From Leifsonia sp. AK011 (GTDB lineage: Bacteria > Actinomycetota > Actinomycetes > Actinomycetales > Microbacteriaceae): a stretch of 64,000 bases of DNA. The DNA lies in the NCBI RefSeq assembly GCF_013410945.1, contig NZ_JACCCH010000001.1, positions 62,001 to 126,000 on the forward strand. Direction: 5' to 3'. The first letter of the stretch is position 1; the number at the start of each line of letters is the position of its first letter. A program made the translations under genes and the position numbers. Below, one piece after another: positions 15,271 through 25,030 of this stretch. Under the pieces are notes generated by a model that searched no databases, was not told where the DNA came from, and saw only the letters and a list, made by a program, of their open reading frames with translations.

Positions 15271-15300
15271 CGCCATCGCACGCGATGCGTGCTCAGGGCG

Positions 15301-16227
15301 TCAGTTCACCGCGTTGTTCGTGAGCCACACGAACGGGTCAACGGGAACCTTGTCCACGTGGAGCTCGAAGTGCAGGTGCGCCCCGTAGCTCGTACCGGTG
15401 TTGCCGACGAGCCCGATGAAGTCGCCGACGCGCACCTGGTCGCCGATGGCGAGGGGGCTCGAGCCGTACTGCATGTGCGCATACACGCTCTCGATGTTCT
15501 GTCCACCGATGTCATGCTGCAGGACGACGTGGTTGCCCAAGCCGCCCTGGTCCTCCGAGTGGGTCGTGACGACGCCGTCCGCGATCGCATAGATGGGGGT
15601 GCCCTCACCGGGCGTGAAGTCGACACCGTTGTGGAACGCGGTACCCGACACGTTCACCGGACGCGGACCGAATCCGTCGGTGATCGTCACCGCGTAGGGG
15701 AACGGCCACCGCACGGCACCGTTCGTCGCCGAGAACGTGTAGCTCACGTTCGCGTACTTCTCCTGGAGCTGCTGCGCGTACGTCTTGACCTCGTAGCCGT
15801 CACGGGCTGGGAGGGCGGCCGCGGCATCCGACGAGACCTCGATCGACTGGCCCCGCAGGGTTGTCGGGGCCTCCACGGAGGTCGCCACCGTCAGCGGGTC
15901 GGTGAGGAAGGCGTTCGCGGGAACACTCATTCCGACGACCAGCGCAGCGACAAAAAGGAGAGCACCGAAGGAGAAGATCCTCCGCGGCACCGACTCCTGA
16001 CCCTGGGGGCGTGACGCAACCGGCTTCGTGGACGAGAGCGAACGGCGCACACTCGATCGGGCCGGGCGTGCCGAGCGGGCCTTCGTGCGTGACGGCTTCG
16101 CCGAGCGCGACGAGACGACCCCGCGGCCGTTCTCGGCCTCGCGCGACTGGCGACGAGTGAGCGGCTGGGGTGGAGTGTGGTGCTGTCTTTCGGGGTGTGC
16201 CGACTCGTCACGCTCGCGCAATGACAT
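15301..16227 (-). CDS. M23 (LytM) peptidase, membrane-anchored
   Basis: A 308-residue cell-wall endopeptidase. A long basic, Ser/Arg-rich cytoplasmic N-terminus (about 80 residues) precedes one membrane helix (FGALLFVAALVVGMSVPAN, about 86-105), so the catalytic part is outside. The LytM domain at about 185-300 has the zinc motifs HNGVDF and HLHFEL with a middle His in YAHMQYG. It should cut or regulate cutting of peptidoglycan cross-bridges. GAGGAG precedes ATG 16227. The 134-base gap to the upstream phosphatase holds TTGACC but no convincing -10, and I found no known riboswitch pattern there. Confidence 0.9.
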   Translation of the reverse strand: MSLRERDESAHPERQHHTPPQPLTRRQSREAENGRGVVSSRSAKPSRTKARSARPARSSVRRSLSSTKPVASRPQGQESVPRRIFSFGALLFVAALVVGMSVPANAFLTDPLTVATSVEAPTTLRGQSIEVSSDAAAALPARDGYEVKTYAQQLQEKYANVSYTFSATNGAVRWPFPYAVTITDGFGPRPVNVSGTAFHNGVDFTPGEGTPIYAIADGVVTTHSEDQGGLGNHVVLQHDIGGQNIESVYAHMQYGSSPLAIGDQVRVGDFIGLVGNTGTSYGAHLHFELHVDKVPVDPFVWLTNNAVN

Positions 16228-16361
16228 AGGGCACTCCTCACGATGGCCGCGCCCAGAATGCTGCGACCAGCTGCGTCGGGTTGTGTCAGGCGCAGGGGAG
16301 CGCCACAGAAAACCAGTGGGTCAAGGCTAACCGCTGTGGCTGGAAGGCGCCAGCCGGGCGA

Positions 16362-17159
16362 CTATGCGCCCAACTCCTCGAGCAGCTCCTCGAGGGCGGC
16401 GGCGACCACGGGATGAGCCGCCAGCATGAAATCACGGCCGGCCGGGGCATCCCCTCGACCCTTCACGGCGGCACCGGCCTCGCGGGCGATGATCGCGCCG
16501 GCCGCGTGGTCCCACGGGCTGAGGTTGCGTTCGAAGTAGGCGTTCGTGCGGCCCGCAGCCACAAAACACAGGTCGAGCGAGGCCGTGCCGAGGCGACGGA
16601 TGTCACGCACCCGCGGCAACAGGGTTCCAGCGACAGCGCCCTGCTCCGCGCGCATCTCCGACCCGTAGGCGAAACCCGTGTTGATGAGTGCCTGGGGCAA
16701 CTCGACCGCATCCGCGACGTGGATCTCGGAATCCCCCAACCACGCCCCGCCTCCGTCTCGCGCCGTGAAGGTCTCGCCCGATGCCGGGTTCGTGACGCAA
16801 CCGGCAAGGCCGCGCCAGGTGAGCGGATCGGGGTCGCCCTCGACCACGGCGATGCTCACGGCGTAGTGGGGGATGCCGTAGAGGAAGTTCACCGTGCCGT
16901 CGATGGGGTCCACCAGCCAGGTCAGGCCGCTCGTGCCTGCCTCCGCCCCGCTCTCCTCGCCGAAGAAGCCATCCTGCGGACGCAGATCGGCGAGCATCCC
17001 GCGGATGAGAGCCTCGGTCTCGCGGTCGGCTTCCGTCACAATATCGACGACGGACGACTTGCTCGCTGCGACTTCGACCCCCTCTGAGCGTCGGCGGGCG
17101 GCAAGCGCTCCTGCCTCGGTTGCGACGGTCCTGGCAATGTCGAGCAGTTCGCGAGTCAC
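16362..17159 (-). CDS. Inositol monophosphatase family protein
   Basis: A 265-residue Mg-dependent sugar phosphatase. It carries the metal motifs FFGEESG, VDPIDGTVNFLYG and SPWDHAAGAIIAREAGA in the right order. Likely substrates are inositol phosphate (for phosphatidylinositol or mycothiol in actinobacteria), histidinol phosphate or 3'-phosphoadenosine compounds; sequence alone does not decide. I chose GTG 17159 rather than the in-frame GTG 17165 because TAAGCT lies exactly 6 bases before it, the leaderless geometry seen at many genes here. Confidence 0.88.
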   Translation of the reverse strand: MTRELLDIARTVATEAGALAARRRSEGVEVAASKSSVVDIVTEADRETEALIRGMLADLRPQDGFFGEESGAEAGTSGLTWLVDPIDGTVNFLYGIPHYAVSIAVVEGDPDPLTWRGLAGCVTNPASGETFTARDGGGAWLGDSEIHVADAVELPQALINTGFAYGSEMRAEQGAVAGTLLPRVRDIRRLGTASLDLCFVAAGRTNAYFERNLSPWDHAAGAIIAREAGAAVKGRGDAPAGRDFMLAAHPVVAAALEELLEELGA

Positions 17160-17165
17160 CCGCAC

Positions 17166-17171
17166 AGCTTA
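17166..17171 (-). promoter_or_regulatory. Leaderless -10 hexamer (inositol monophosphatase)
   Basis: Gene-strand TAAGCT, 6 bases before GTG 17159. Confidence 0.45.
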
Positions 17172-17321
17172 CGAGGCGCGGGTGGACGGCACGCGGCCGA
17201 GAGGACGGTGAGACCGGGCATCCTGTCTGTTAGATGCCAGCGAATTCTGGTACGTTGCGCAGATTGTTGTGAGTCACCACGAAGCCGTGGTCATCGCTCT
17301 CCCCCTACGAAGGATCCACCC

Positions 17322-18107
17322 ATGAGTAACCCCACTGACCCCACCGAGCCCACCGCGGGCCCCACCGGGGACACCCCAGGCACCGAACTCGAGAAGAGGG
17401 CGCGCGGAGACGTCAGCCGCAAGGAACAGGCCGGCGCCGTTGCCGAGCTTGACGAGCCGAAGAGCAACCGCACCCGCAATCTCCTCATCGCGCTCGGTGT
17501 CATCGTGGCACTGGCCGTCGCTGCCGGCGTGACGTTCGCCGTTCTCGCGCCCCAGTCGACGACGCCGGATGGCACGGTGGCCTCGCCGACGGATGCCGCG
17601 ACCACGCCGCCCACGACCGGCGGCGACACCGACGAGACCCCCGTCGACCCGGACGCCCCCTCGGCCATCACCGCCTGCACCACCGACAATGCGAAGGCCA
17701 CCTTCGGTGACCCCGTCGACAACGGCGGCGTGATCTCCGTTCCGATCGTCTTCACCAACTCGGGCGACCAGAACCGTTTCGGCGAGCAGGTCGCGTGCAC
17801 GCTCGAGGGCTTCCCGCGCGTCGAGTTCATCTCCCTCAGCAACGGCACCACGATCGGCGCCGAGGCAGTCCGCGAGGAGTCGGTGGCACCGACCCCCGTC
17901 ACCCTCGAGGTAGATGGCACGGCTCGCGCCGTGCTCAACATCTCGCCCGCGAACGCCCAGGACTGCAACCCCGTGCAGGCTGACGGCTTCCGGATCTTCT
18001 TCCCCGGCGCGACCGACTCGTTCGTGATCGAGACGAGCGACTACCAGGCGTGCCAGAACCCGGAGTCGCGCGTCATCCTGACGGTGGGGGCGATCACTGC
18101 GCCGTAG
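17322..18107 (+). CDS. DUF4232-like membrane-anchored secreted protein
   Basis: A 261-residue protein. A Pro/Thr-rich cytoplasmic N-terminus of about 45 residues precedes one membrane helix (RNLLIALGVIVALAVAAGV, about 52-72), a Thr/Pro linker (about 80-115), and an extracytoplasmic beta domain of about 140 residues with four Cys likely to form disulphides. The beta domain resembles DUF4232 domains common in actinobacterial lipoproteins and kinase-linked proteins; function unknown. AAGGATCC precedes ATG, and an earlier in-frame ATG at 17208 has no ribosome site. A hairpin, ACCACG/CGTGGT at 17276-17291, lies in the leader. A strong terminator follows. Confidence 0.72.
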   Translation: MSNPTDPTEPTAGPTGDTPGTELEKRARGDVSRKEQAGAVAELDEPKSNRTRNLLIALGVIVALAVAAGVTFAVLAPQSTTPDGTVASPTDAATTPPTTGGDTDETPVDPDAPSAITACTTDNAKATFGDPVDNGGVISVPIVFTNSGDQNRFGEQVACTLEGFPRVEFISLSNGTTIGAEAVREESVAPTPVTLEVDGTARAVLNISPANAQDCNPVQADGFRIFFPGATDSFVIETSDYQACQNPESRVILTVGAITAP

Positions 18108-18123
18108 CGGTCCCTCTGTGTTG

Positions 18124-18156
18124 GAAGAAGGCCCCCGCGTCGCGGGGGCCTTCTTC
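18124..18156 (+). terminator. Terminator of the DUF4232-like gene, followed by a tRNA-Tyr-like fragment
   Basis: A perfect 15-bp stem (18124-18138 with 18142-18156) around GTC. Directly after it, 18158-18170 (GTGAGGGATTCGA) is identical to 18311-18323 within tRNA-Tyr. The hairpin core is nearly the same as the tRNA-Tyr terminator at 18264, so this is probably a decayed duplicate of the tRNA 3' end plus terminator. Confidence 0.8.
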
Positions 18157-18209
18157 TGTGAGGGATTCGACTCCCCTACTGAGCCGCCGCCACATCGCTT
18201 CGCGATCCG

Positions 18210-18239
18210 GCTGACTGCTCAGCGGGGGCCCAAGAGGAG
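18210..18239 (+). repeat. 30-nt core shared with 12999-13028, copy B
   Basis: Starts GCTGACTGCTCAGC (a perfect GCTGA/TCAGC hairpin) and contains GGGCCCAAGA. Identical to copy A at 25 of 30 positions. It precedes the tRNA-Tyr mirror hairpin by the same distance as copy A precedes the tRNA-Met one. Confidence 0.6.
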
Positions 18240-18263
18240 TTCTCAGAACTCACTTACCGCGAA

Positions 18264-18302
18264 ATGATGAAGGCCCCCGCATCGCGGGGGCCTTCATCAT
18301 TT
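18264..18302. terminator. tRNA-Tyr terminator, arms extended into a mirror of the tRNA 3' end
   Basis: A perfect 18-bp stem (18264-18281 with 18285-18302) around ATC. Beyond it, 18250-18256 (CTCACTT) and the following bases mirror the tRNA-Tyr acceptor arm (CTCACTTGCC on the tRNA strand), with three mismatches and one gap. Confidence 0.82.
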
Positions 18303-18386
18303 GGTGGCAAGTGAGGGATTCGAACCCCCGAAGTTGAAAACGTCTGATTTACAGTCAGATCCCTTTGGCCGCTTGGGTAACTTGCC
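18302..18386 (-). tRNA. tRNA-Tyr (GTA)
   Basis: An 85-nt class II tRNA with acceptor GGCAAG/CTTGCC, a long variable arm, anticodon GTA on a TCTGA/TCAGA stem, T arm GGGGGTTCGAATCCCT and an encoded CCA. It is followed at once by its terminator. Confidence 0.95.
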
Positions 18387-18613
18387 GAGGCGCCTTCGGC
18401 CACATGTATTCACCTGTCCGAACGCGCTGAACAAGAATACAAGACGCAGGGGGCCGATGTGACCACCAAGTGGGCGGATACACACAACCGCGTCGACGGA
18501 CGCGCGTCGGCCCACGCTCACCGGCGCGTCGAGGCGAGCGTGTGCATCTGGCCGCGGCGATCGGCAACGGGCATCCCCGGTACGATGGCAGCGACCAAGG
18601 AAAGCAGCGTTGC

Positions 18614-19645
18614 ATGCCGGGAATCAATGAAGTCGCCCAGCTCGCCGGGGTCTCGACCGCGACCGTCTCTCGTGCCCTGAGCGGCAATGGACACGTGTCG
18701 GAGGCGACCCGAGAGCGGGTGCACGCTGCTGCCCTCGAACTGGGTTACGTCGTGTCATCCCACGCCTCGGCGCTCGCCACCGGGCGCATGAAGAACGTCG
18801 GCATCGTCATCCCGTTCCTCAACCGCTGGTTCTACGGTGCCGTGCTCGAGGGCGCGGAGAGCGCGCTGCTCAGCCACGGGTACGACCTCACGCTCTACAA
18901 CCTCTCGGGCGGCGGCGACGAACGTCGCAGCGTGTTCGAGCACTTCCTGCTGCGCAAGCGAGTGGATGCGGTGATCGCCATCGCGCTCGAACTCACCGAG
19001 GCGGAGGTCGGCCGCCTGCACGACCTCGGCAAGCCGATCGTCGGCGTCGGCGGCTCCATGCAGGGTGTGCGCACCCTCAGCATCGACGACAACGCCGTCG
19101 CGCGACTCGCGACCGAGCACCTGCTCGCGCTCGGGCACCGTTCGATCGCCCACATCGGCGGCAACAAGGACTCGGAGATGGACTTCCACGTGCCATCCAA
19201 GCGACGTGTCGGGTACGAGGAGGCGCTGGTCGCCGTCGGCATCACCCCGGACCCCGACCTGTTCGAGGCGGCCGACTTCACCCTGCAAGGTGGGTACGCG
19301 GCGGCCAAGCAGATCCTGGGCAACCCGCGCAAACGACCGACGGCGGTGTTCGCGGCATCCGACGAGATGGCCATCGGCACCATGCTCGCCGCACGCGATC
19401 TCGGGCTGAACGTCCCCAACGACGTGAGCGTGATCGGCGTCGACGATCACGAACTCAGCGACTTCTTCGGGCTCTCGACGGTGGCGCAGTTCCCCGCGCT
19501 GCAGGGGCGCATGGCCGTCGACATCCTCATGGATGAGCTGAAGCCCGGGCACAGGGAGGCCGGGGCGACCAACACCCCGCTGCCGTTCGAACTCATCGTG
19601 CGGTCCAGTACCGCGCGGCCGAGCGGCAGCAAGGATTCCCGCTAG
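18614..19645 (+). CDS. LacI-family transcriptional regulator
   Basis: A 343-residue regulator. The N-terminal HTH is INEVAQLAGVSTATVSRALS (residues 4-23), with hinge helix SSHASALATGR near 52. The periplasmic-binding-protein-like domain runs from VGIVIPFLNRWFYG to ELIVRSST and binds the effector. ATG 18614 has AAGGAAAG about 10 bases upstream and places the HTH at the N-terminus as in the family; a frame extension to 18470 is not needed. It is a candidate regulator of the alpha-glucosidase at 13423, whose promoter carries a LacI-type palindrome. The last 4 bases overlap the convergent transglycosylase. Confidence 0.92.
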   Translation: MPGINEVAQLAGVSTATVSRALSGNGHVSEATRERVHAAALELGYVVSSHASALATGRMKNVGIVIPFLNRWFYGAVLEGAESALLSHGYDLTLYNLSGGGDERRSVFEHFLLRKRVDAVIAIALELTEAEVGRLHDLGKPIVGVGGSMQGVRTLSIDDNAVARLATEHLLALGHRSIAHIGGNKDSEMDFHVPSKRRVGYEEALVAVGITPDPDLFEAADFTLQGGYAAAKQILGNPRKRPTAVFAASDEMAIGTMLAARDLGLNVPNDVSVIGVDDHELSDFFGLSTVAQFPALQGRMAVDILMDELKPGHREAGATNTPLPFELIVRSSTARPSGSKDSR

Positions 19646-20397
19646 CCCCTCGTGATGTCCAGGTAGCTCTGGGCGGCCGTCGCGACCGTGGTCATGTACG
19701 TCGGGTCCGCGTTGTAGGCGGCGATGCCCGCGGCCCAGCCCTCCGGCGTGCGGAAGTCCGTCGTCGCGTTGCACAGGTAGTTCGCCGCGGCGAGCGCTGC
19801 GTCGTAGATGTTGTGCGGGTCGGGAACGAGGTCCCCGTTCGCGTCAGAGGGCCAGCTGCGCCAGGTCTGCGGGATGATCTGCATGGGGCCGATCGCGCGG
19901 TCGATGTCGGCCGTCTCGTCGAACTCGCCGTTGTCGGTGTCCGGGATGTGCGCCGTGGATGTTCCGTCGAGGGGAACCCCGAAGATCTTGGGGGACACGT
20001 GCCCGTTCTCCTCGAAGGTCGCACCGCCGTGGCGACCGTGATCGCTCTCGGCGTATCCGATGCCGGCGAGGGTGTTCCACCCGATGCCGCACTCCGGGGA
20101 GGTCTCTGCGGCATTCAGCGCCGCAGCCCCGTAGGCGAGAACCGCCTGTCGCGGGATGCCCGTGGTCGCCGCGGTGCGGCTCACCCAGTCCGCGTCGACG
20201 AGTCCGATCAGTCCGGGGCCGGTGGGCTCCGCGGCGGACTGGGGTGCTGGCGCTTGCTCCGCGAAGGTGAGGCTCGGGGCATCCGGCTCTCGCGGCACCT
20301 GCTCGGGGTTCTGCGGCACGAGAACGACCGCTGCGATCACACCGACAACCACGACCGCGGCCCCCGCGCCAGCAAACGGAACCCAGCGCGCGACCAT
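19642..20397 (-). CDS. Lytic transglycosylase (SLT/MltB-like), secreted or membrane-anchored
   Basis: A 251-residue protein with a single N-terminal helix (about 8-26), a Pro-rich linker, and a lytic transglycosylase domain. The catalytic Glu is in [18 protein letters not shown], followed by [17 protein letters not shown] and [14 protein letters not shown], the usual order in actinobacterial MltB-type enzymes. It would cleave peptidoglycan glycan strands outside the membrane. Confidence 0.88.
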   Translation of the reverse strand: MVARWVPFAGAGAAVVVVGVIAAVVLVPQNPEQVPREPDAPSLTFAEQAPAPQSAAEPTGPGLIGLVDADWVSRTAATTGIPRQAVLAYGAAALNAAETSPECGIGWNTLAGIGYAESDHGRHGGATFEENGHVSPKIFGVPLDGTSTAHIPDTDNGEFDETADIDRAIGPMQIIPQTWRSWPSDANGDLVPDPHNIYDAALAAANYLCNATTDFRTPEGWAAGIAAYNADPTYMTTVATAAQSYLDITRG

Positions 20398-20473
20398 GCC
20401 TCGTTCCTATCACGCGAGTCTGGACGCTCGACACAGGTGCCGCGATTCGGTGCCCCCCGCTACCATGGGCGGC

Positions 20474-20962
20474 ATGGCAGATTCCTCATTCGACATCGTC
20501 AGCAAGGTCGACAAGATGGAGGCGGACAACGCCGTCAACCAGGCCCAGAAGGAGATCGCCCAGCGATACGACTTCAAGGGTGTTGGCGCGTCCGTCGAAT
20601 GGAGCGGCGAGAAGCTGCTCCTCAAGGCGAGTGCGGAAGAGCGCGTGAAGGCAGTGCTCGAGGTGGTCGAGGCGAAGTTCATCAAGCGCGGGATCTCGCT
20701 GCGCAGCCTCGACACGGGCCAGCCGTACCCGAGCGGCAAGGAGTACCGCATCGAGATCAGCCTCAAGAACGGCATCTCGTCGGAGGACGCCAAGAAGGTC
20801 TCCAAGATCATCCGCGATGAGGGCCCCAAGTCCGTCAAGTCGCAGATCCAGGGCGACGAGCTGCGCGTTCAGTCGAAGAGCCGTGACGACCTTCAGGCCA
20901 CCATGGCGCTACTGAAGGGGAAGGACCTCGACGTCGCCTTGCAATTCGTGAACTTCCGGTGA
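20474..20962 (+). CDS. YajQ-family nucleotide-binding protein
   Basis: A 162-residue protein, the exact family length, beginning [20 protein letters not shown], with FDFKG-type motif RYDFKGV at about 34-40 and the double ferredoxin-like fold pattern. YajQ proteins bind RNA or cyclic di-GMP in other bacteria; the role here is unknown. TACCAT lies 7 bases before ATG (near-leaderless). The stop overlaps the cls start by 4 bases. Confidence 0.93.
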   Translation: MADSSFDIVSKVDKMEADNAVNQAQKEIAQRYDFKGVGASVEWSGEKLLLKASAEERVKAVLEVVEAKFIKRGISLRSLDTGQPYPSGKEYRIEISLKNGISSEDAKKVSKIIRDEGPKSVKSQIQGDELRVQSKSRDDLQATMALLKGKDLDVALQFVNFR

Positions 20963-22443
20963 GTTTCCAGACCGAAGATCCGGCGACCGCGTGGTTCTCC
21001 CTCGCGGTCGCTCTTCTCGTCCTCGCGGGCGACCTCACGATTCGTGTCCTCGCGATCATCTACATCCCCCGCAATCGCCGACCGCAGACGGCCATGGCGT
21101 GGCTCCTGGCGATCTTCTTCATCCCCTACGTGGGCATCATCCTCTTCCTCCTGCTGGGGTCGCGGAAGCTCCCGCGTAAGCGTCGCAAGCGTCAATCGCA
21201 GATCAACAAGTACATCCTCGAGACCACCGATGGCATCGACAAGGTCACCACGCACTCGGAGTGGCCGGACTGGCTGCCGCCGATCGTCGAACTCAACCGC
21301 ACCCTTGGGGCCATGCCCCTCGTGGGCGGCAACAGCGCATCGCTCTACCCCGAGTACGACCTCTCGATCGCGGCGATGGCCCGCGCCATCGACAACGCGA
21401 CGAGCACCGTGCACGTCGAGTTCTACATCCTGTCGGCGGATGACACGACCGAACCGTTCTTCGCCGCCATGGAGCGCGCGATCCAGCGTGGCGTCATCGT
21501 ACGCGTGCTCCTCGACCACATCGCGAGCGTGAGGGCTCCGGGGTACCGGCGGACCCTCAAACGACTCACCGCCATGGGCGCGCTGTGGAAGCTCATGCTC
21601 CCGGTTCAGCCCTTGCGCGGCAAGTGGCGCCGCCCCGACCTCCGCAACCATCGCAAGCTCGTCGTCGTGGACGGCCTCGTCGCCTTCACGGGGTCGCAGA
21701 ACATGGTCGATTCGAGCTACAACAAGCCAGGCAACATCCGTCGCGGCCTGCACTGGAAAGACCTCATGGTGCGCTTCGAGGGACCCATCGTCGCAGGCAT
21801 CAACGCGCTCTTCGTCACCGACTGGTACAGCGAGACCGACGAGCTGCTGCTGCGGGAATCCCCCGACGCCAACCCTGTGCTCGCTCGCGAACCACTCGAT
21901 GCCCAGGTGGTTCCGTCGGGCCCGGGCTTCGAGGGCGAGAACAACCTCCGGCTGTTCAACTCCCTCGTGTACGCGGCCCAGCACAAGGTGATCATCACGA
22001 GCCCGTACTTCGTACCGGACGACTCGATGCTCTACGCGATCACGACCGCAGCGCAGAGCGGACTCGATGTGCAGCTCTTCGTCTCGGAGGTGGGCGACCA
22101 GTTCATGGTCTTCCACGCCCAGCGCAGTTACTACGAGCAGCTCCTGAGGGCTGGCGTGCGCATCTGGCTCTACCCGGAGCCGACAGTCCTGCACTCGAAG
22201 CACTTCACCATCGACGACGAGGTCGCGGTGATCGGCTCGAGCAACATGGACATGCGCTCGTTCAGCCTCAACCTCGAGATCTCGGTGATGGTGCGCAGCC
22301 GCGACTTCGTGGATGACCTGCGCGAGGTGGAGGCGAGCTACCGTCGCGTGAGCCGCGAGCTCACCCTCGAGGAGTGGATGAAGCGCTCCCGCACCTCAGC
22401 AACCCTCGACAACGTCATGCGGCTGACAGCGGCGCTGCAGTAG
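20959..22443 (+). CDS. cls: Cardiolipin synthase (phospholipase D family)
   Basis: A 494-residue membrane enzyme that makes cardiolipin from phosphatidylglycerol. Two N-terminal helices (PLDc_N, about residues 12-70, with [20 protein letters not shown]) precede two phospholipase D domains. The HKD motifs are [10 protein letters not shown] (about 231) and [10 protein letters not shown] (about 414), each followed by SxN (TGSQNM and [10 protein letters not shown]). Starts at GTG 20959 inside yajQ's terminal GTGA. Confidence 0.92.
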   Translation: MSFQTEDPATAWFSLAVALLVLAGDLTIRVLAIIYIPRNRRPQTAMAWLLAIFFIPYVGIILFLLLGSRKLPRKRRKRQSQINKYILETTDGIDKVTTHSEWPDWLPPIVELNRTLGAMPLVGGNSASLYPEYDLSIAAMARAIDNATSTVHVEFYILSADDTTEPFFAAMERAIQRGVIVRVLLDHIASVRAPGYRRTLKRLTAMGALWKLMLPVQPLRGKWRRPDLRNHRKLVVVDGLVAFTGSQNMVDSSYNKPGNIRRGLHWKDLMVRFEGPIVAGINALFVTDWYSETDELLLRESPDANPVLAREPLDAQVVPSGPGFEGENNLRLFNSLVYAAQHKVIITSPYFVPDDSMLYAITTAAQSGLDVQLFVSEVGDQFMVFHAQRSYYEQLLRAGVRIWLYPEPTVLHSKHFTIDDEVAVIGSSNMDMRSFSLNLEISVMVRSRDFVDDLREVEASYRRVSRELTLEEWMKRSRTSATLDNVMRLTAALQ

Positions 22444-22449
22444 TCGGTC

Positions 22450-24960
22450 ATGTCCTGGCCGATCGCACCGCGCGCCGCAGTGCGCGATCGACTCGAGGCA
22501 GCATTGCGCCGACGCCCGTTCCCTGCAGTGCTCCTCACCGGACCCACCGGGATCGGCAAGACAACTCTCGCCCGCTCGGTCGCCGAGGGGCGCGGCGGTC
22601 GGGTGGTGGATGTCGTCGCTCTCGCCGAACTGACCGAGGTGCCCCTCGGGGCGCTCGCGCCAGCGCTCGCGGCTCCCCTCCCCGGGTCCGACCTGTCGGA
22701 GCGCCTCGCCAACGTGGTCGGCGCCATCGTCGCCATGGAGCCGTCGGTGCTCCTCATCGACGACGCGCCGCTCCTCGACGAGCTGTCGGCTGCGGCGGTG
22801 TACCAGCTCGTGCGGGTGTACAAGCTGCCGTGCATCCTGACCGCCCGAGATGAGCACCCGCTGACCGGCCCTCTCCAGCGTCTCGACCATGAGGGTGTTC
22901 TCGAGCGCATTGCCGTGGGACCGCTCACGGCGGCCGAGGTCGAGGCCGTACTGGAGGAGCGGCTCGGGGCACGCGTCGAACCGGAGAGCGTGCGGGCGCT
23001 GCTGGCACGCAGCGAGGGTGTACCGCTGGTGCTGCGCACTCTGGCCCTGGCGGCGGAGGAGCAACGGACCATCCATCTCGGCGAACGGGGAGCGATCGTC
23101 GACGAACCGAGACTTCCCGTGCACGTCTCGGCCATCGTCGCCGATCGACTGGCGGTGTTGGACCAGCCCCAGCGGGAGCAGGCCATTCTGCTCGCGCTCG
23201 CGCAGCCCCTCCCCTACGGACTAGCAAGCGAGTGGGGCGACGACCTGATCGGCGCCGGACTCGCGGTCGTGATCGGACCACCCGAGCAGAGGCGCCTCGC
23301 GCTGAGCCATCCCCTCATCGCTGAGGTGCTCATCGCCGAAGCACTCCCGGGCGTGCTCGATCGGCTCGCCGGGGAGGCCTCGGCGCTGCTCGACGAGTCC
23401 GCTGATGAACAACTGGCGTTTCGCGGAACCCTCCTGCGACTGCGGTACGGCCTGCCCACGGACCCGGGACGGCTCGCGCGGGCCGCAACCCACGCCCATG
23501 TGGTGCAGGATCACGCTCTCGCCATAAGACTCGCGACGCTCTCGTGCGAGGGCGCCCCCACCTTCGAAGGCCAGCTGGCGCTCGGCAGCGCCCTCTCCTC
23601 CGTGGGTGACCCCGCGGCTGAGACCGCCCTTTCGGCGGCGGTCGATCTCGCCTCGAACGACGACGAGTCGGCGCTCGCCCTCGTGCGACTCGGACACCAC
23701 CTCGCCATTCGGCTCGGCAGGCCTGCGGATGCCGTAGCCCTCGCCGCGCCCCGCCTCCCCACTCTCGCCAGCGACGCCGCCCGGGCTCTCCTCGGCGCGG
23801 ACCTCATGAAGTGGGGCTCGATGGCGGGCATGGCCCTCCCGAGCGACGGCGCCGCCGGCCCGGCCGACGCCGGCCCCGGCGCACTCGCTGCGCTTATCGG
23901 GCAGGCCATGGTTGCCTCGATGCTCGGGGACACCGGGGCGACGGCAGCGGCCACCGCAGCCGCCCGTCCGCTCGTCGATCCGCTGCGCGCCGTGATCCCC
24001 CACGCCGGGGCACTGCTGGATCTCAATGACTTCCTCGTGCTCGTCTTCGACGGCCAGCTCGGGCCAGCCGAGGCGTTCGCTCGCGCACGCCACGACGGCG
24101 CCCGCACCGATTCGACGGGCCTCTGGAGTTATACGCTCGGGCTCATCGCCCTGCACACCGGTCGAGCGACAGAGGCCCTGGCGTACGCGGATCGAGCGGT
24201 CACCGAGCTGGCGTGGCGCGACTTCACGGGCCTGCAGGGTGCCGCCATCGCGCTCCGAGCTACCGCGGAGGCGCAGCTCGGAGCGCCCGCCGGCGACTCG
24301 GCGGAGTCGAGCGACATCAAGGTGATCCTGCAGGAGGCCGAGGCGCACGCGTGGACACTGGCGCACGACGGCGAGACCGCGCGTGCGGCGGCGCACCTGC
24401 GTGATGCCGCGGAGGGTGGCATCCTCGCCGGCCATGCGGCGCTTGCCGCGTTGACGGCCGCGACGGCGTGCCGGTTCGGTCGCGGAGCGGATGTCGCGGA
24501 CCTCCTGCGCTCGATCGCCACACGTTCGGGCAGCACACTCGTCGGTGTGCTGGCGGAGTACGCACGCGCGCAGGCCTCGGAGCGCTCGGCCGATCTTGCG
24601 CGCTCGGCCGAGCAACTCGCCGCGGTCGGAATGACCGTCCTCGCCGTCGAAGCCTGGGATGCCGCCGCTCGACGCACCACGTCGCGCGAGGAGTCCCGCG
24701 CCTGCCGCCGTGCCGCTGTCGCCCTCCGGGGCGACGCTGAGCTGCTGTCGCTCGCACCGGACTCGGCCGGTCCGGACGAGTTGACGGAGAGAGAACTCGT
24801 GATCGCTCGAGCTGCTGCGATGAGACGCCGAAGCCACGAGATCGCGGCCGAGCTCGGGCTCTCGGTGCGCACGGTGGACAACCACCTCGGCAACATCTAT
24901 CGCAAGCTCGGCGTGCGCAATCGACTGCAACTGGAGACGGTGCTCGGGCCGCCTGAGTAG
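22450..24960 (+). CDS. Large ATP-binding LuxR-family regulator (LAL type)
   Basis: An 836-residue transcription factor. An N-terminal AAA ATPase has Walker A GPTGIGKT (about residues 30-37) and Walker B-like VLLIDDAPLL near 100. A long alpha-helical, Ala/Leu-rich middle of TPR-like type follows, then a C-terminal LuxR HTH (ERELVIARAAAMRRRSHEIA, then GLSVRTVDNHLGNIYRKLGV). LAL regulators such as MalT respond to small inducers. The start 6 bases after cls suggests a shared transcript, which is unusual for this class; targets are unknown. Confidence 0.88.
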   Translation: MSWPIAPRAAVRDRLEAALRRRPFPAVLLTGPTGIGKTTLARSVAEGRGGRVVDVVALAELTEVPLGALAPALAAPLPGSDLSERLANVVGAIVAMEPSVLLIDDAPLLDELSAAAVYQLVRVYKLPCILTARDEHPLTGPLQRLDHEGVLERIAVGPLTAAEVEAVLEERLGARVEPESVRALLARSEGVPLVLRTLALAAEEQRTIHLGERGAIVDEPRLPVHVSAIVADRLAVLDQPQREQAILLALAQPLPYGLASEWGDDLIGAGLAVVIGPPEQRRLALSHPLIAEVLIAEALPGVLDRLAGEASALLDESADEQLAFRGTLLRLRYGLPTDPGRLARAATHAHVVQDHALAIRLATLSCEGAPTFEGQLALGSALSSVGDPAAETALSAAVDLASNDDESALALVRLGHHLAIRLGRPADAVALAAPRLPTLASDAARALLGADLMKWGSMAGMALPSDGAAGPADAGPGALAALIGQAMVASMLGDTGATAAATAAARPLVDPLRAVIPHAGALLDLNDFLVLVFDGQLGPAEAFARARHDGARTDSTGLWSYTLGLIALHTGRATEALAYADRAVTELAWRDFTGLQGAAIALRATAEAQLGAPAGDSAESSDIKVILQEAEAHAWTLAHDGETARAAAHLRDAAEGGILAGHAALAALTAATACRFGRGADVADLLRSIATRSGSTLVGVLAEYARAQASERSADLARSAEQLAAVGMTVLAVEAWDAAARRTTSREESRACRRAAVALRGDAELLSLAPDSAGPDELTERELVIARAAAMRRRSHEIAAELGLSVRTVDNHLGNIYRKLGVRNRLQLETVLGPPE

Positions 24961-25030
24961 TTTCTACTCAGGCGCAGGGGGCGGCGGGTTCCTAACCTCG
25001 GTAGCGACTCCTCTTCCGAAAGGCACCGCC

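Noticed and set aside
16228-16361. c-di-AMP (ydaO) riboswitch before the LytM peptidase
   Set aside because: Such riboswitches precede wall hydrolases in some actinobacteria, but the conserved ydaO blocks are not visible here.
18407-18438. Operator GTATTC...GAATAC upstream of tRNA-Tyr and the LacI gene
   Set aside because: The arms are only 6-7 bp with a long spacer and can easily occur by chance.
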